In this document: positions 32,250-40,744 of the stretch, piece by piece
Layout of the letters: each line of letters starts with the position of its first letter
How positions within the stretch are numbered: the stretch's first letter is position 1
Assembly (NCBI RefSeq): GCF_012273655.1
Contig: NZ_JAAWWP010000012.1
Coordinates: 62,001 to 126,000, forward strand
Length of the DNA stretch: 64,000 bases
DNA from: Streptomyces physcomitrii
Lineage (GTDB): Bacteria > Actinomycetota > Actinomycetes > Streptomycetales > Streptomycetaceae
Direction: 5' to 3'
Notes under the pieces: generated by a model
The model's input: only the letters and a program-made list of their open reading frames with translations
Database searches by the model: none
Told to the model about the DNA's origin: nothing
Translations under genes and position numbers: made by a program

Positions 32250-33539
32250 TCAGCGGTAGTGGAGGTACTGTGCACGGATGTGTCGGAAGGTGGAGAGCTC
32301 CCGCTGCCAGGCGTCCACAACCGCGTCGGTGTCCGCCCCCGCGTCGATCATCGTACGGACCTGGGTGCTGCCGGTGAGCTTGTCGATCCAGTTGTCCTCG
32401 CGCCAGGCGAAGCCGCTCCAGCTCCGCTTGGCGGTGACCAGCAGGGCGATGCCGGTGCGCACCGGGTCGAAGCGTTCGCGATCGTGGACGTGCAGCTGGA
32501 CGCCGCCCACCGTCTTGCCCTCGAACTTCGAGAAGACCGGCGCGAAGTAGGCCTCCCGGAAGCCGACGCCGGGCAGCTCCAGGGCGTTCGCGGCCTCCGC
32601 CCAGCGGCGGTCGACGCCCTCCGCGCCGAGGAGTTCGAAGGGCCGCGTGGTGCCCCGGCCCTCGGAGAGGTTGGTGCCCTCGAAGAGGCAGGTGCCGGAG
32701 TACACCAGGGCGGTGTCCGGCGTCGGCATATTGGGGCTCGGCGGCACCCAGGGCAGACCGGAGGCCTCGTAGAAGTCGCCGCGGCGCCAGCCGGTCATGG
32801 TGACGGTCTCCAGCGGCACCGGCGTCTTCAGGAACTCGCCGTTGTAGAGCCGCGCCAGCTCGGTCACCGTCATCCCGTGCGCCTGCGCGATCGGCTTGCG
32901 CCCGACGAAGCTCGCGAACTCCTCGTGCAGCACAGGGCCGAGGGCCGCCCGGCCGGTCACCGGGTTGGGCCGGTCCAGGACGACGAAGCGCTTGCCCGCC
33001 AGCTGGGCGGCCTCCATGCAGTCGTAGAGGGTCCAGATATAGGTGTAGAAGCGGGCGCCCGCGTCCTGGATGTCGAAGACGACGGTGTCGACCCCCGAGG
33101 CGGTGAAGATCTCGGCGAGCGCCTGCCCGCTCTTCTGGTACGTGTCGTAGACCGGCAGCCCGGTGGCCGGGTCGTCGTAGCGCCCCTCCGAACCGCCCGC
33201 CTGCGCGGTGCCCCGGAAGCCGTGCTCGGGCCCGAAGACCGCGCGCAGGTCGACGCGTTCGTCGGCGTGCATCACGTCCACGATGTGCCGGACCGGGGCC
33301 AGGGCGCCGTGGGAGCGGGCCCGGCCGCCGGTGACCCCGGTCGGGTTGGTGACCACGCCGACCCGGTCGCCGTCGAGCAGCGCGTAGCCGTCGGCGGCCA
33401 GCCGTTCGAAGCCGGTGCGCAGCCGGCCGCCCGCCGGTCCGGTCCCGGCCGCACCGGCCGCCGCGGCCGGGCCGCCGAGGGCCAGGGCGCCGGCCGCCGT
33501 GGTGCTCGCGGCCAGCAGGCCCCTTCTGGACACGTTCAT
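32250..33539 (-). CDS. secreted DUF1343 protein, NamZ-type exo-beta-N-acetylmuramidase-like
   Basis: The 429-residue product has a twin-arginine-like signal (SRRGLLAAS) and an AAGA-rich cleavage region. The DUF1343 blocks are clear: LLDGDRVGVVTNPTGVTG, RAVFGPEHGFRGTAQAG, VFDIQDAGARFYTYIWTLYD and NMPTPDTALVYSGTCLFEGT. Some members (NamZ, GH171) remove terminal N-acetylmuramic acid from peptidoglycan fragments, so a role in wall turnover is likely. The ATG is preceded by GGAGGTCACCC. Length is normal. The secreted location is unusual only in the Tat-type signal, common in this genus. Confidence 0.9.
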   Translation of the reverse strand: MNVSRRGLLAASTTAAGALALGGPAAAAGAAGTGPAGGRLRTGFERLAADGYALLDGDRVGVVTNPTGVTGGRARSHGALAPVRHIVDVMHADERVDLRAVFGPEHGFRGTAQAGGSEGRYDDPATGLPVYDTYQKSGQALAEIFTASGVDTVVFDIQDAGARFYTYIWTLYDCMEAAQLAGKRFVVLDRPNPVTGRAALGPVLHEEFASFVGRKPIAQAHGMTVTELARLYNGEFLKTPVPLETVTMTGWRRGDFYEASGLPWVPPSPNMPTPDTALVYSGTCLFEGTNLSEGRGTTRPFELLGAEGVDRRWAEAANALELPGVGFREAYFAPVFSKFEGKTVGGVQLHVHDRERFDPVRTGIALLVTAKRSWSGFAWREDNWIDKLTGSTQVRTMIDAGADTDAVVDAWQRELSTFRHIRAQYLHYR

Positions 33540-33719
33540 GGGTGACCTCCGTGCGCTCTCGCTCGCTGGGATGTGCGGCCACGCACGCTAGCGCGGCCCG
33601 CCCCCGCGCGGAACGAACCAGGCGCCACGAGGAACGGAGCCCGTGCTTCCACAACCCTTCCACCCGCCCTGACCGACTGCTTAGTATGCGCCCAGAGCCG
33701 AGTCGAAGGAGACCATCCC

Positions 33720-34505
33720 GTGACCGATTCCGTGCGCGATCCCGTGGACGCATTCGAGGACGCCAAGGTGGTGGTGACCGGCGCCGGGGGAGGGATCGGG
33801 GCGGCGCTCGCCCGCCGGTTCGCCGCCGCCGGGGCGCGGGTCGCCGTCAACGACCTGGACGCGGAGCGGGTCGCCGCCGTGGCCCGGGAGATCGGCGGGC
33901 TCGCCGTGCCGGGCGACGCCTCGGCCGTCGTGCCGGAGGCCGCCCGGGCGCTCGGCGGCGGGATCGACGTCTACTGCGCCAACGCCGGGCTGCCCTCACC
34001 GGGCGCCGAGGACGCCGAGGAGGAGATCTGGGCGGCGGCCTGGGACGTCAATGTGATGGCGCATGTACGGGCCGCCCGGCAGCTGCTGCCCGGCTGGCTC
34101 GCCCGCGGCGGCGGCCGCTTCGTCTCCACCGTCTCCGCGGCCGGACTGCTCACCATGATCGGCGCCGCCCCGTACAGCGTCTCCAAGCACGGCGCCTTCG
34201 CCTTCGCCGAGTGGCTCTCGCTGACCTACCGGCACCGCGGCGTCAAGGTGCACGCCATCTGCCCGCAGGGGGTGCGCACCGACATGCTCACCGCGGCGGG
34301 CGGGGCCGGGGAACTGGTCCTCGCGCCCACCGCGATCGAGCCGGAGGACGTCGCCGAGGCCCTGTTCGCGGGGATGGCCGAGGAGCGGTTCCTGATCCTG
34401 CCGCACCCCGAGGTCGCGGAGTTCTACCGGGCCAGGGCCGCCGAGCCGGACCGCTGGCTCGGCGGCATGAACAAGCTCCAGCGGCAGTGGGAGGCGAAGC
34501 GCTGA
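33720..34505 (+). CDS. short-chain dehydrogenase/reductase
   Basis: A 261-residue SDR with cofactor motif TGAGGGIG near residue 20, the structural CANAG, and catalytic residues in STVSAAG (Ser) and YSVSK (Tyr and Lys). The loop VNDLD after strand two favours NAD. The GTG start has GGAG eight bases upstream. The stop codon overlaps the ATG of the acyl-CoA ligase gene by one base, so the two are coupled. This suggests an oxidoreduction step on a CoA-activated or soon-to-be activated carboxylic acid. Substrate unknown. Confidence 0.92.
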   Translation: MTDSVRDPVDAFEDAKVVVTGAGGGIGAALARRFAAAGARVAVNDLDAERVAAVAREIGGLAVPGDASAVVPEAARALGGGIDVYCANAGLPSPGAEDAEEEIWAAAWDVNVMAHVRAARQLLPGWLARGGGRFVSTVSAAGLLTMIGAAPYSVSKHGAFAFAEWLSLTYRHRGVKVHAICPQGVRTDMLTAAGGAGELVLAPTAIEPEDVAEALFAGMAEERFLILPHPEVAEFYRARAAEPDRWLGGMNKLQRQWEAKR

Positions 34506-36169
34506 TGACCTCTTCCCCGTACGCGGCCATGCCCTGGCTCGGGGTCCTGAACCCGGCCCAGCGCGCCCCCGTCCACCCCCGCGACTCCCTGGTGCACGCC
34601 CTGCGCGAGGGCGCCGCGGCCCACCCGGAGCGCACCGCCCTCGCCTACTTCGACGGCCGCCTGAGCTACCGCGAACTGGACGCCTTCACCGACTCGGTGG
34701 CCGCCCGGCTCGCCGCCCGCGGACTGGCCCCCGGCGAGCGCCTGGCCGTACACCTGCAGAACTCCCCGCAGTACGTGCTCGCCGTGCTCGGCGCCTGGAA
34801 GGCGGGCGCCGCGGTGGTGCCGCTCAACCCGATGTACAAGTCCGCCGAGGTCGGCCACGCGCTGCGGGACTCCGGCGCCGCCGCCCTGGTCTGCTCCGAC
34901 CGCGCCTGGGAGTCCTTCCTGCGCGCGACCGCGGCCGACTCCCCGGTACGGATCGTCCTCACCGCCTGCGAGCGCGACCTGCAGAGCCGCGACGACCCGC
35001 GGGTCCTCGGCTTCGAGCGGCTGCCGGTGCCGGGGGACGCCGAGGACCTCACCGAGACCGCCCGCGCCGGGCTGCCCGACCCGGGCACCGCCCCGCCCCG
35101 GCCCGCGGACACCGCGCTGATCAGCTACACCTCCGGCACCAGCGGCACCCCCAAGGGCGCCGCCAACACCCACGGCAACCTGCTCTACAACGCCGAGCGG
35201 CAGCGGGTCGGCCTCGCCCTGCCGGAGGGCCCCCGCTACTTCGCGCTCGCCCCGCTCTTCCACATCACCGGCATGGTCGCCCAGCTCTGCGCCTGCCTGA
35301 ACAGCGGCGGCACCCTGGCGCTCGCCTACCGCTTCGAGGCCGGGGTGGTCCTGGACGCCTTCGCCGAGCACCGGCCCGCCTACACGGTCGGCCCGGCCAC
35401 CGCCTTCATGGCCCTCGCCGCGCACCCCGCGGCGAGCCGGGAGCACTTCGCCTCCTTCGCCTCCGTCTCCAGCGGCGGCGCCCCGCTGCCGCCCGCCCTG
35501 GTCGAACGCTTCGAGGCCGCCTTCGGCCCCTACCTCCACAACGGCTACGGGCTCACCGAGTGCAGCGCGCCCTGCGCCCACGTACCGCCCGGACTGCGCG
35601 CCCCCGTCGACCCGGTCTCCGGGACCCTCGCGGTCGGGGTGCCCGGGCCGGACACCGTGGTGCGGCTCCTGGACCCGGAGGGCCGGGAGGTGCCGCTCGG
35701 GGAGCAGGGCGAGATCGCGGTGCGCGGACCGCAGGTGGTGCCCGGCTACTGGGGCCGCCCCGAGGCGACTGCCGAGACCTTCCCGGACGGCGAGCTGCGC
35801 ACCGGGGACATCGGCTTCATGGACGCCGAGGGCTGGCTGTACGTCGTGGACCGCAAGAAGGACATGATCAACACCTCCGGCTTCAAGGTCTGGCCGCGCG
35901 AGGTCGAGGACGTCCTCTACACCCACCCCGCGGTCCGGGAGGCCGCGGTGGTCGGGGCGCCCGACGGCTACCGGGGCGAGACCGTGCGCGCCTATGTCAG
36001 CCTGCGCCCGGGAGCCGAGGCCGGGCCCGAGGAGCTGTCCGCGTACTGCGCCGAGCGGCTCGCCGCCTTCAAGTACCCGCGACAAGTGGAGATCCTCCGG
36101 GACCTTCCCAAGACGACTAGTGGGAAGATCCTCCGACGGGAACTGCGGTCGCGCGCGCAGGGCGGCTGA
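34505..36169 (+). CDS. acyl-CoA synthetase / AMP-dependent ligase
   Basis: The 554-residue enzyme activates a carboxylic acid with ATP and CoA. The AMP-binding P-loop is SYTSGTSGTPKGAANTH, with YGLTECS, GELRTGDIGF and the hinge DRKKDMINTSGFKVWPREVE; the C-terminal catalytic Lys is in TTSGKILRREL. Length and order are those of FadD-type ligases. Its ATG overlaps the stop of the SDR gene (TGATG), and a TetR gene follows within 22 bases, so the three form an operon. The acid could be a fatty or aromatic acid; sequence alone does not decide. Confidence 0.94.
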   Translation: MTSSPYAAMPWLGVLNPAQRAPVHPRDSLVHALREGAAAHPERTALAYFDGRLSYRELDAFTDSVAARLAARGLAPGERLAVHLQNSPQYVLAVLGAWKAGAAVVPLNPMYKSAEVGHALRDSGAAALVCSDRAWESFLRATAADSPVRIVLTACERDLQSRDDPRVLGFERLPVPGDAEDLTETARAGLPDPGTAPPRPADTALISYTSGTSGTPKGAANTHGNLLYNAERQRVGLALPEGPRYFALAPLFHITGMVAQLCACLNSGGTLALAYRFEAGVVLDAFAEHRPAYTVGPATAFMALAAHPAASREHFASFASVSSGGAPLPPALVERFEAAFGPYLHNGYGLTECSAPCAHVPPGLRAPVDPVSGTLAVGVPGPDTVVRLLDPEGREVPLGEQGEIAVRGPQVVPGYWGRPEATAETFPDGELRTGDIGFMDAEGWLYVVDRKKDMINTSGFKVWPREVEDVLYTHPAVREAAVVGAPDGYRGETVRAYVSLRPGAEAGPEELSAYCAERLAAFKYPRQVEILRDLPKTTSGKILRRELRSRAQGG

Positions 36170-36191
36170 GCAGGCAGAGCAGAAGGACGGG

Positions 36192-36794
36192 GTGGCGGCA
36201 GTGGACAGTGCGACGGAGGGGGCGGCGGCCCCCGTACCCCAGCGACTCCTTGCCGCCGCCACCCGCCTCTTCGCCGAACAGGGCTACGACCGCACCTCCG
36301 TACAGGAGATCGTCGAGGCGGCGGGCGTCACCAAGGGCGCGCTCTACCACTACTTCGGCTCCAAGGAGGACCTGCTGCACGAGGTCTACGCGCGGGTGCT
36401 CCGGCTCCAGCAGGAGCGCCTGAACGCCTACGCCGGGGCCGACGCCCCGATCGAGCGGCGGCTGCGCGAGGCCGCGGCCGATGTCGTGGTCACCACCATC
36501 GAGAACCTCGACGACGCGGCCATCTTCTTCCGCTCCATGCACCACCTCGGCCCCGAGAAGCACAAGCAGGTACGCGCCGAGCGCCGCCGCTACCACGAGC
36601 GCTTCCGGGCCCTGGTCGAGGAGGGCCAGCGCTCCGGGGTCTTCTCCTCGGCCACCCCCGCCGACCTGGTGGTCGACTACCACTTCGGCTCGGTGCACCA
36701 CCTCTCCACCTGGTACCGGCCCGGCGGCCCGCTCACCGCCGAGCAGGTCGCCGGCCACCTCGCGGACCTGCTCCTTCGCGCCCTGCGGCCCTGA
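36192..36794 (+). CDS. TetR-family regulator of the SDR/acyl-CoA ligase operon
   Basis: The 200-residue protein has the TetR motif (LFAEQGYDRTSVQEIVEAAG, VTKGALYHYFGSKEDLLHEV) and a C-terminal domain with FFRSMHHLGPEKHKQVRAER typical of acyl-CoA-sensing members. It starts 22 bases downstream of the ligase gene at a GTG with AAGGA upstream; a second GTG three codons on is a possible alternative. Being last in the operon, it probably provides feedback control, sensing an acyl-CoA product. A GGTGCCGCCC hairpin follows. Confidence 0.9.
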   Translation: MAAVDSATEGAAAPVPQRLLAAATRLFAEQGYDRTSVQEIVEAAGVTKGALYHYFGSKEDLLHEVYARVLRLQQERLNAYAGADAPIERRLREAAADVVVTTIENLDDAAIFFRSMHHLGPEKHKQVRAERRRYHERFRALVEEGQRSGVFSSATPADLVVDYHFGSVHHLSTWYRPGGPLTAEQVAGHLADLLLRALRP

Positions 36795-36822
36795 GCGGCG
36801 CCCGCCCGGTGCCGCCCCGCCC

Positions 36823-36855
36823 GGTGCCGCCCCGCCCGTGATGCCGGGCGGCACC
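36823..36855 (+). terminator. hairpin after the TetR gene
   Basis: GGTGCCGCCC and GGGCGGCACC form 10-base arms with a 13-base loop. The left arm is the second copy of a 15-base direct repeat GCCCGGTGCCGCCCC (36805 and 36820). It lies 28 bases beyond the TetR stop. Confidence 0.5.
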
Positions 36856-36910
36856 ATCTGTGTCAGCCTCGGCAGAGGCCCACCTCACCGGCACCGCAGC
36901 AGGGGGCACC

Positions 36911-37867
36911 ATGAGGGCGATCAGCTACCGCAGTTTCGGCGGACCCGAGGTCCTGGAGTACGGCGAGTGCGAGGACCCGAAGGTGGGCCCGGACTCGGTG
37001 CTGGTGCGGGTGTGCGCCGCGGGCGTCAACCCGGTGGACTGGAAGTGCCGCGAGGGCGGGCTCGACCGCCTCCTGGACGCCGTCTTCCCGGTGATCCCCG
37101 GCTGGGACGTCTCCGGCGTGGTGACCCAGCCCGGCGTCTCGGTCACCGAGTTCGCGGTCGGCGACGAGGTCGTCGGCTACGTACGCGAGGACATGCTCTC
37201 CCGGGGCACCTGCGCCGAGTACGTGGCCGCCCCCGTCCGCACCCTGGCCCGCAAGCCCCGCAACATGAGCTTCGCCCAGGCCGCCGGTCTGCCGCTGACC
37301 GGGCTCACCGCCTACCAGGTCCTCACCAGGGCGCTGCGCATCCGCGAGGGCGAGGTGCTGCTCGTGCACGCGGCGGCGGGCGGCGTCGGCTCGGCCGCGG
37401 TCCAGCTCGCCCTGCACCTCGGCGCCCGGGTCATCGGCACCGCCTCCCCGGCCAACCACGACTGGCTGCGCGCACTGGGCGCCGAGCCGGTGGACTACGC
37501 CGAGGACCTCGGCGAGCAGGTGCGCGAGCTGACCGGCGACGGCGTGGACGCGGTCTTCGACACGGTGGGCGGCGCCACCCTGCGCCGCTCCGAGGCCCTG
37601 CTGCCCGCCGAGGGGCGGCTGGTCTCCATCGCGGACCCGGAGGTGGTCGGTCTCGGCGGGCGGTACGTCTTCGTCCGGCCGGATGCCGAGGACCTGCGGC
37701 GGCTCGGCGAGTTCGTGGAGGACGGGGTGCTCTCGGTACGGGTGGCCGAGACCTTCCCGCTGGAGCGGACGGCCGAGGCGCACCGCCGCAGCCAGGAGGG
37801 CCACACCCGCGGGAAGCTCGTGGTCACCGTGGACTGGGGCGAGGCCGACCTGGGCGGGGCGGACTAG
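36911..37867 (+). CDS. quinone oxidoreductase-like zinc-free medium-chain dehydrogenase
   Basis: This 318-residue protein belongs to the NADPH:quinone oxidoreductase (QOR) group of MDR proteins. The nucleotide site VHAAAGGVGSAAVQLALHLG is clear. The N-terminal GroES-like part is FGGPEVLEYGECEDPKVGPD with GWDVSGVV; the zinc-binding Cys pattern of alcohol dehydrogenases is missing. The ATG has GGGGG upstream. It stands alone between the TetR gene and the convergent DUF202 genes. Its role may be detoxification of quinones, which would fit the soxR neighbourhood but is not proven. Confidence 0.9.
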   Translation: MRAISYRSFGGPEVLEYGECEDPKVGPDSVLVRVCAAGVNPVDWKCREGGLDRLLDAVFPVIPGWDVSGVVTQPGVSVTEFAVGDEVVGYVREDMLSRGTCAEYVAAPVRTLARKPRNMSFAQAAGLPLTGLTAYQVLTRALRIREGEVLLVHAAAGGVGSAAVQLALHLGARVIGTASPANHDWLRALGAEPVDYAEDLGEQVRELTGDGVDAVFDTVGGATLRRSEALLPAEGRLVSIADPEVVGLGGRYVFVRPDAEDLRRLGEFVEDGVLSVRVAETFPLERTAEAHRRSQEGHTRGKLVVTVDWGEADLGGAD

Positions 37868-37956
37868 GGACCGTTCGGCGCACTGCGGGTGCCTTCTGCC
37901 GGACAGGCCCTGGGCGAGCCGGTCCTGAGGGTGAGCCGCCGAGGCCCCGGCGGGCG

Positions 37957-38268
37957 TCAGCGCAGTACCGCCGACCCGCACAGGGCGAGGGCCACCGTCC
38001 ACCCGGCGGCCGAGGCGGCGAGGCGCGGGGCCAGCGGTACGGGGCGCCCCGTCCGCGAGGCGAGGGCGGTGATCCGGCGGTGGGCGACGCCGAGGAAGCC
38101 CAGCCAGGCCGCCAGGCACAGGGCGCAGCCGAGCAGGGCCGCGGGTCCCGCGCCGTCCGTCAGCGCGGACTTGAGGGCGAGGACCACGGCGACGGTGGCG
38201 GCCAGCGTGGTGCGCCGCCAGGCCAGCCGGGTGCGCTCGGGCTGCAGCCCCGGGTCCCGGCCGTTCAC
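37957..38268 (-). CDS. DUF202 membrane protein (second of a pair)
   Basis: A 103-residue protein with three hydrophobic stretches and the DUF202 opening LQPERTRLAWRRTTLAATVA. DUF202 proteins are small three-span membrane proteins of unknown role. It begins with a GTG 22 bases after the stop of a second DUF202 gene, so the pair is co-transcribed. The end of the protein is a short basic segment followed by a last span (AGWTVALALCGSAVL). Confidence 0.82.
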   Translation of the reverse strand: MNGRDPGLQPERTRLAWRRTTLAATVAVVLALKSALTDGAGPAALLGCALCLAAWLGFLGVAHRRITALASRTGRPVPLAPRLAASAAGWTVALALCGSAVLR

Positions 38269-38290
38269 CGCCGGGTCCCGGCGAGGCCGC

Positions 38291-38683
38291 TCACGACTGC
38301 CATCCGGCGAGGACGACCACCACCATGGCCAGCGCGACCACCGCGATCACGAGGCTCAGCAGCGCGGGGAAGCGGGACAGCGGCAGATCCTCGCCGCGCC
38401 GCATCGCCCGCTCGCACCGTACGAAGTGGCTGACCGAGCGCAGCGCGCTCAGCGCCCCCGCGAGCAGCAGGGCGAGGGCGAGGCCGACCCGGGGGCCCCA
38501 GCGCAGATCGGGCAGGAACTGGTCCACCGCGAAGCCGCCGCCGATCAGCGCGAGCGCGGTGCGCAGCCAGGCCAGGAAGGTGCGCTCGTTGGCCAGCGAG
38601 AAGCGGTAGTCCGGGGTGTCGCCCTCCTCGGCGAGGCGCCCGGGCGCCAGCCACAGCCGTACCGTCCGCCGCACCGCGCGCAC
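38291..38683 (-). CDS. YidH-type DUF202 membrane protein (first of a pair)
   Basis: The 130-residue product has an amphipathic start, the family word YRFSLANERTFLAWLRTALA, and two more hydrophobic spans (LALALLLAGALSAL and LVIAVVALAMVVVVLAG). It resembles E. coli YidH. The GTG start lies directly after the TAG stop of the NUDIX gene, with AAGGAG at the 3' end of that gene serving as the ribosome site. Function unknown, probably a membrane structural or transport accessory. Confidence 0.85.
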   Translation of the reverse strand: MRAVRRTVRLWLAPGRLAEEGDTPDYRFSLANERTFLAWLRTALALIGGGFAVDQFLPDLRWGPRVGLALALLLAGALSALRSVSHFVRCERAMRRGEDLPLSRFPALLSLVIAVVALAMVVVVLAGWQS

Positions 38684-39256
38684 CTAGCCGCGCTCCTTCG
38701 CCCGCCAGGACTTCAGCAGGGCGTAGGCGGCGAGGCTGTCCGGGGTCCAGTCGCGGTCGCCGAGCCGGGCGTCGATCTCCTCCTCGGTGAGGAAGCCGTG
38801 CCAGTCGATCTCCTCGGCCTGCGGGCGCACCGGCAGGGTGAGCGGCACCTGGTACACCCAGGACCACCAGCCGAAGGGCCCCGCCTCGCCCGCCTGCCCG
38901 CCGCCGCCCCGCGCGGCGTCCTCGGGGGCCTCGTAGAGGAACTTCAGAGCGGGCGCGGGCTGCGGCAGTCCGCTGACGCCGAGTTCCTCCTCGGCCTCGC
39001 GCAGGGCGGCCTGGTCGTAGGACTCGCCGGTGCCGACGACGCCGCCCACGAACATGTCGTAGTACCCGGCGAAGGTCATCTTGTCCGCGGCCCTGCGGTG
39101 GACGAAGACCCGGCCGTCCGGGGCGGTGGCGAGGACGAAGACGCAGCGGTGGCGCAGGCGGCGGGCGTAGACCTCGCCGCGGGGCGCCTGCCCGAGGACC
39201 CGGTCCCGGGCGTCGACGATGTCGAGGATCTCCTCAGCGGGGTTCATGCCTCCCAT
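38684..39256 (-). CDS. NUDIX hydrolase (isopentenyl-diphosphate isomerase-like)
   Basis: The 190-residue protein has a NUDIX box with the pattern GX5EX7REUXEEXGU, seen as GGVVGTGESYDQAALREAEE followed by ELG. Upstream sequence LRHRCVFVLATAPDGRVFVH and the EEIDWHGFLTEEEIDARLGD region fit the subgroup often annotated as isopentenyl-diphosphate delta-isomerase-like. I start at the ATG at 39256; a second ATG at 39247 has GGAGG only one base away and is less likely. It is the first gene of a unit with the two DUF202 genes, in which stop and start codons touch. Confidence 0.88.
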   Translation of the reverse strand: MGGMNPAEEILDIVDARDRVLGQAPRGEVYARRLRHRCVFVLATAPDGRVFVHRRAADKMTFAGYYDMFVGGVVGTGESYDQAALREAEEELGVSGLPQPAPALKFLYEAPEDAARGGGGQAGEAGPFGWWSWVYQVPLTLPVRPQAEEIDWHGFLTEEEIDARLGDRDWTPDSLAAYALLKSWRAKERG

Positions 39257-39318
39257 CCAAGCAGGGGGCGCGCCGTCCGGCCCCGGGGCCCGCGCCCCCG
39301 CTCCGCGGGCCCTCGCCG

Positions 39319-40227
39319 TCAGTGCGGCTGGAGGTCCCGCAGCCGCTCGTCGGAGCTGCCGCCCGAGCCGGGCGGCATCGCCGGGTGCAGACCGAGCAGC
39401 ACGATCCCGGTGACCACCGCGGCGAGCCCGGCCGCCTCCCAGGCGAGCGCGCCGGTGTCGGTGCGCACCCGGTCGCCGAGGAAGCCCACCCCGCAGACGA
39501 TCCCGGCCAGCGGCTGGGCGGCGGTCAGCGCGGGCAGCGAGCGGCGCAGCGGCGCGGTCTCGAAGGCGCTCTGCACGAGCAGCAGCCCGGTCACCCCGAT
39601 CACGACCACCGCGTACGGCTGCCAGCTGGCGAGCAGCTGCGGCCAGCCGCCCTCGCTCAGGCGCAGCCCGCTCACCCGGGTCAGGGCGTCCTGCACCCCG
39701 TAGAGCAGGCCCGCCGCGATGCCGAGCAGCACCGGGCCCGCGGCCAGTTGGCGGTGGCGGGCCGCGGCGGCGAGGAGCAGGGCGATGCCGGTGACGATGC
39801 CGAAGATCAGCCAGTGCCGCAGCGGGCCCGCCACCTGGTCGGAGCCCTCCGGTTCCCCGGCCAGGATGAAGGCGGTGACGCCGCCCGCGAGCAGGGCGAG
39901 CCCGGCCCAGCCCTGGCGGCCGAGCGGCTGCCCGGTCAGGTGCCGGGAGAGGAGGAGGGCGAAGAGGAGGTTGGTGGCGAGGAGCGGTTCGACGAGGGTG
40001 ACCTGGCCCCGGCCGAGCGCCACCGCGCCCATCACCATCCCGCAGACCATGAAGGCGATGCCGCCGATCCAGCGCGGCACGCGCACCAGGTCGAGCAGCA
40101 GCCGCCAGGACATGAAGTCCTTCAGCGGCGCCTGCTGGGCGGCCTGCTGCTGGAGGACGAATCCGGTGCCCAGGCAGCAGGCCGCGCCGACGGCGAGGAC
40201 GAGGACCAGAACCGACACCTGACGCAC
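39319..40227 (-). CDS. DMT/EamA-family transporter
   Basis: A 302-residue protein with ten hydrophobic segments in two repeated halves (for example VTLVEPLLATNLLFALLLS and QPYAVVVIGVTGLLLVQSAF), typical of drug/metabolite transporters. The start GTG has weak ribosome signals (a second GTG three codons in is possible). The C-terminus is cytoplasmic and polar. The gene is transcribed away from a 517-base gap and towards the NUDIX gene 62 bases downstream, with which it may be co-transcribed. Substrate unknown. Confidence 0.85.
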   Translation of the reverse strand: MRQVSVLVLVLAVGAACCLGTGFVLQQQAAQQAPLKDFMSWRLLLDLVRVPRWIGGIAFMVCGMVMGAVALGRGQVTLVEPLLATNLLFALLLSRHLTGQPLGRQGWAGLALLAGGVTAFILAGEPEGSDQVAGPLRHWLIFGIVTGIALLLAAAARHRQLAAGPVLLGIAAGLLYGVQDALTRVSGLRLSEGGWPQLLASWQPYAVVVIGVTGLLLVQSAFETAPLRRSLPALTAAQPLAGIVCGVGFLGDRVRTDTGALAWEAAGLAAVVTGIVLLGLHPAMPPGSGGSSDERLRDLQPH

Positions 40228-40744
40228 CTACTCGACACGGTTCCGCGGAAGCGGGCGGGCAGGGCCGACGATAGCCCGCCGCGGCCGAAACGCGTCCAAT
40301 TCGTGCGCAACTTCTCCCTCCGGTGTGGGGGCGGTGCCGCTTGGTGAGGGCGTGGGCCGCCGCCCGGGACCTCCCCTCCGTACCGGTATCGCGGAGAATC
40401 GGCCGCCATGATTCACGCCACTGTGGGCTTGGCCGGATCGGGGGAGTGGTGGCCGAAAGCTGCGGTGGGCGGGCGCGGCCGGGCCCCCGGTGAACGGGCT
40501 GAGTGAACGGGCCGCCACCCTCGGTGAGTTGCAGGTGAGGGGGTGTACGGGGCCGGAGCGGGCGCCGCCCGGGGTGCTCCGGCGGGCCTTCGGGACGGCT
40601 TCCGGGGGCGCCCGGGAGCGGCCCCCGCGCCCCTCGCCGGAGGATGTGCACTCTTCCCCTCCGCCCTTGACGCGGAGCCGCGGGGGCCGCTTTGCTGTCC
40701 GAGATCATTCGCCAGCCGAGCCGCGTCGTGGAGGAAGTCCCGCG
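40228..40744. other. intergenic region between DMT transporter and a TPR-like gene
   Basis: This 517-base divergent gap has no gene with reasonable codon use. A promoter-like TTGACG (40667-40672), 18 bases from TTTGCT (40691-40696), could serve the + strand gene at 40745. I see no clear palindrome or RNA structure. Confidence 0.4.
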
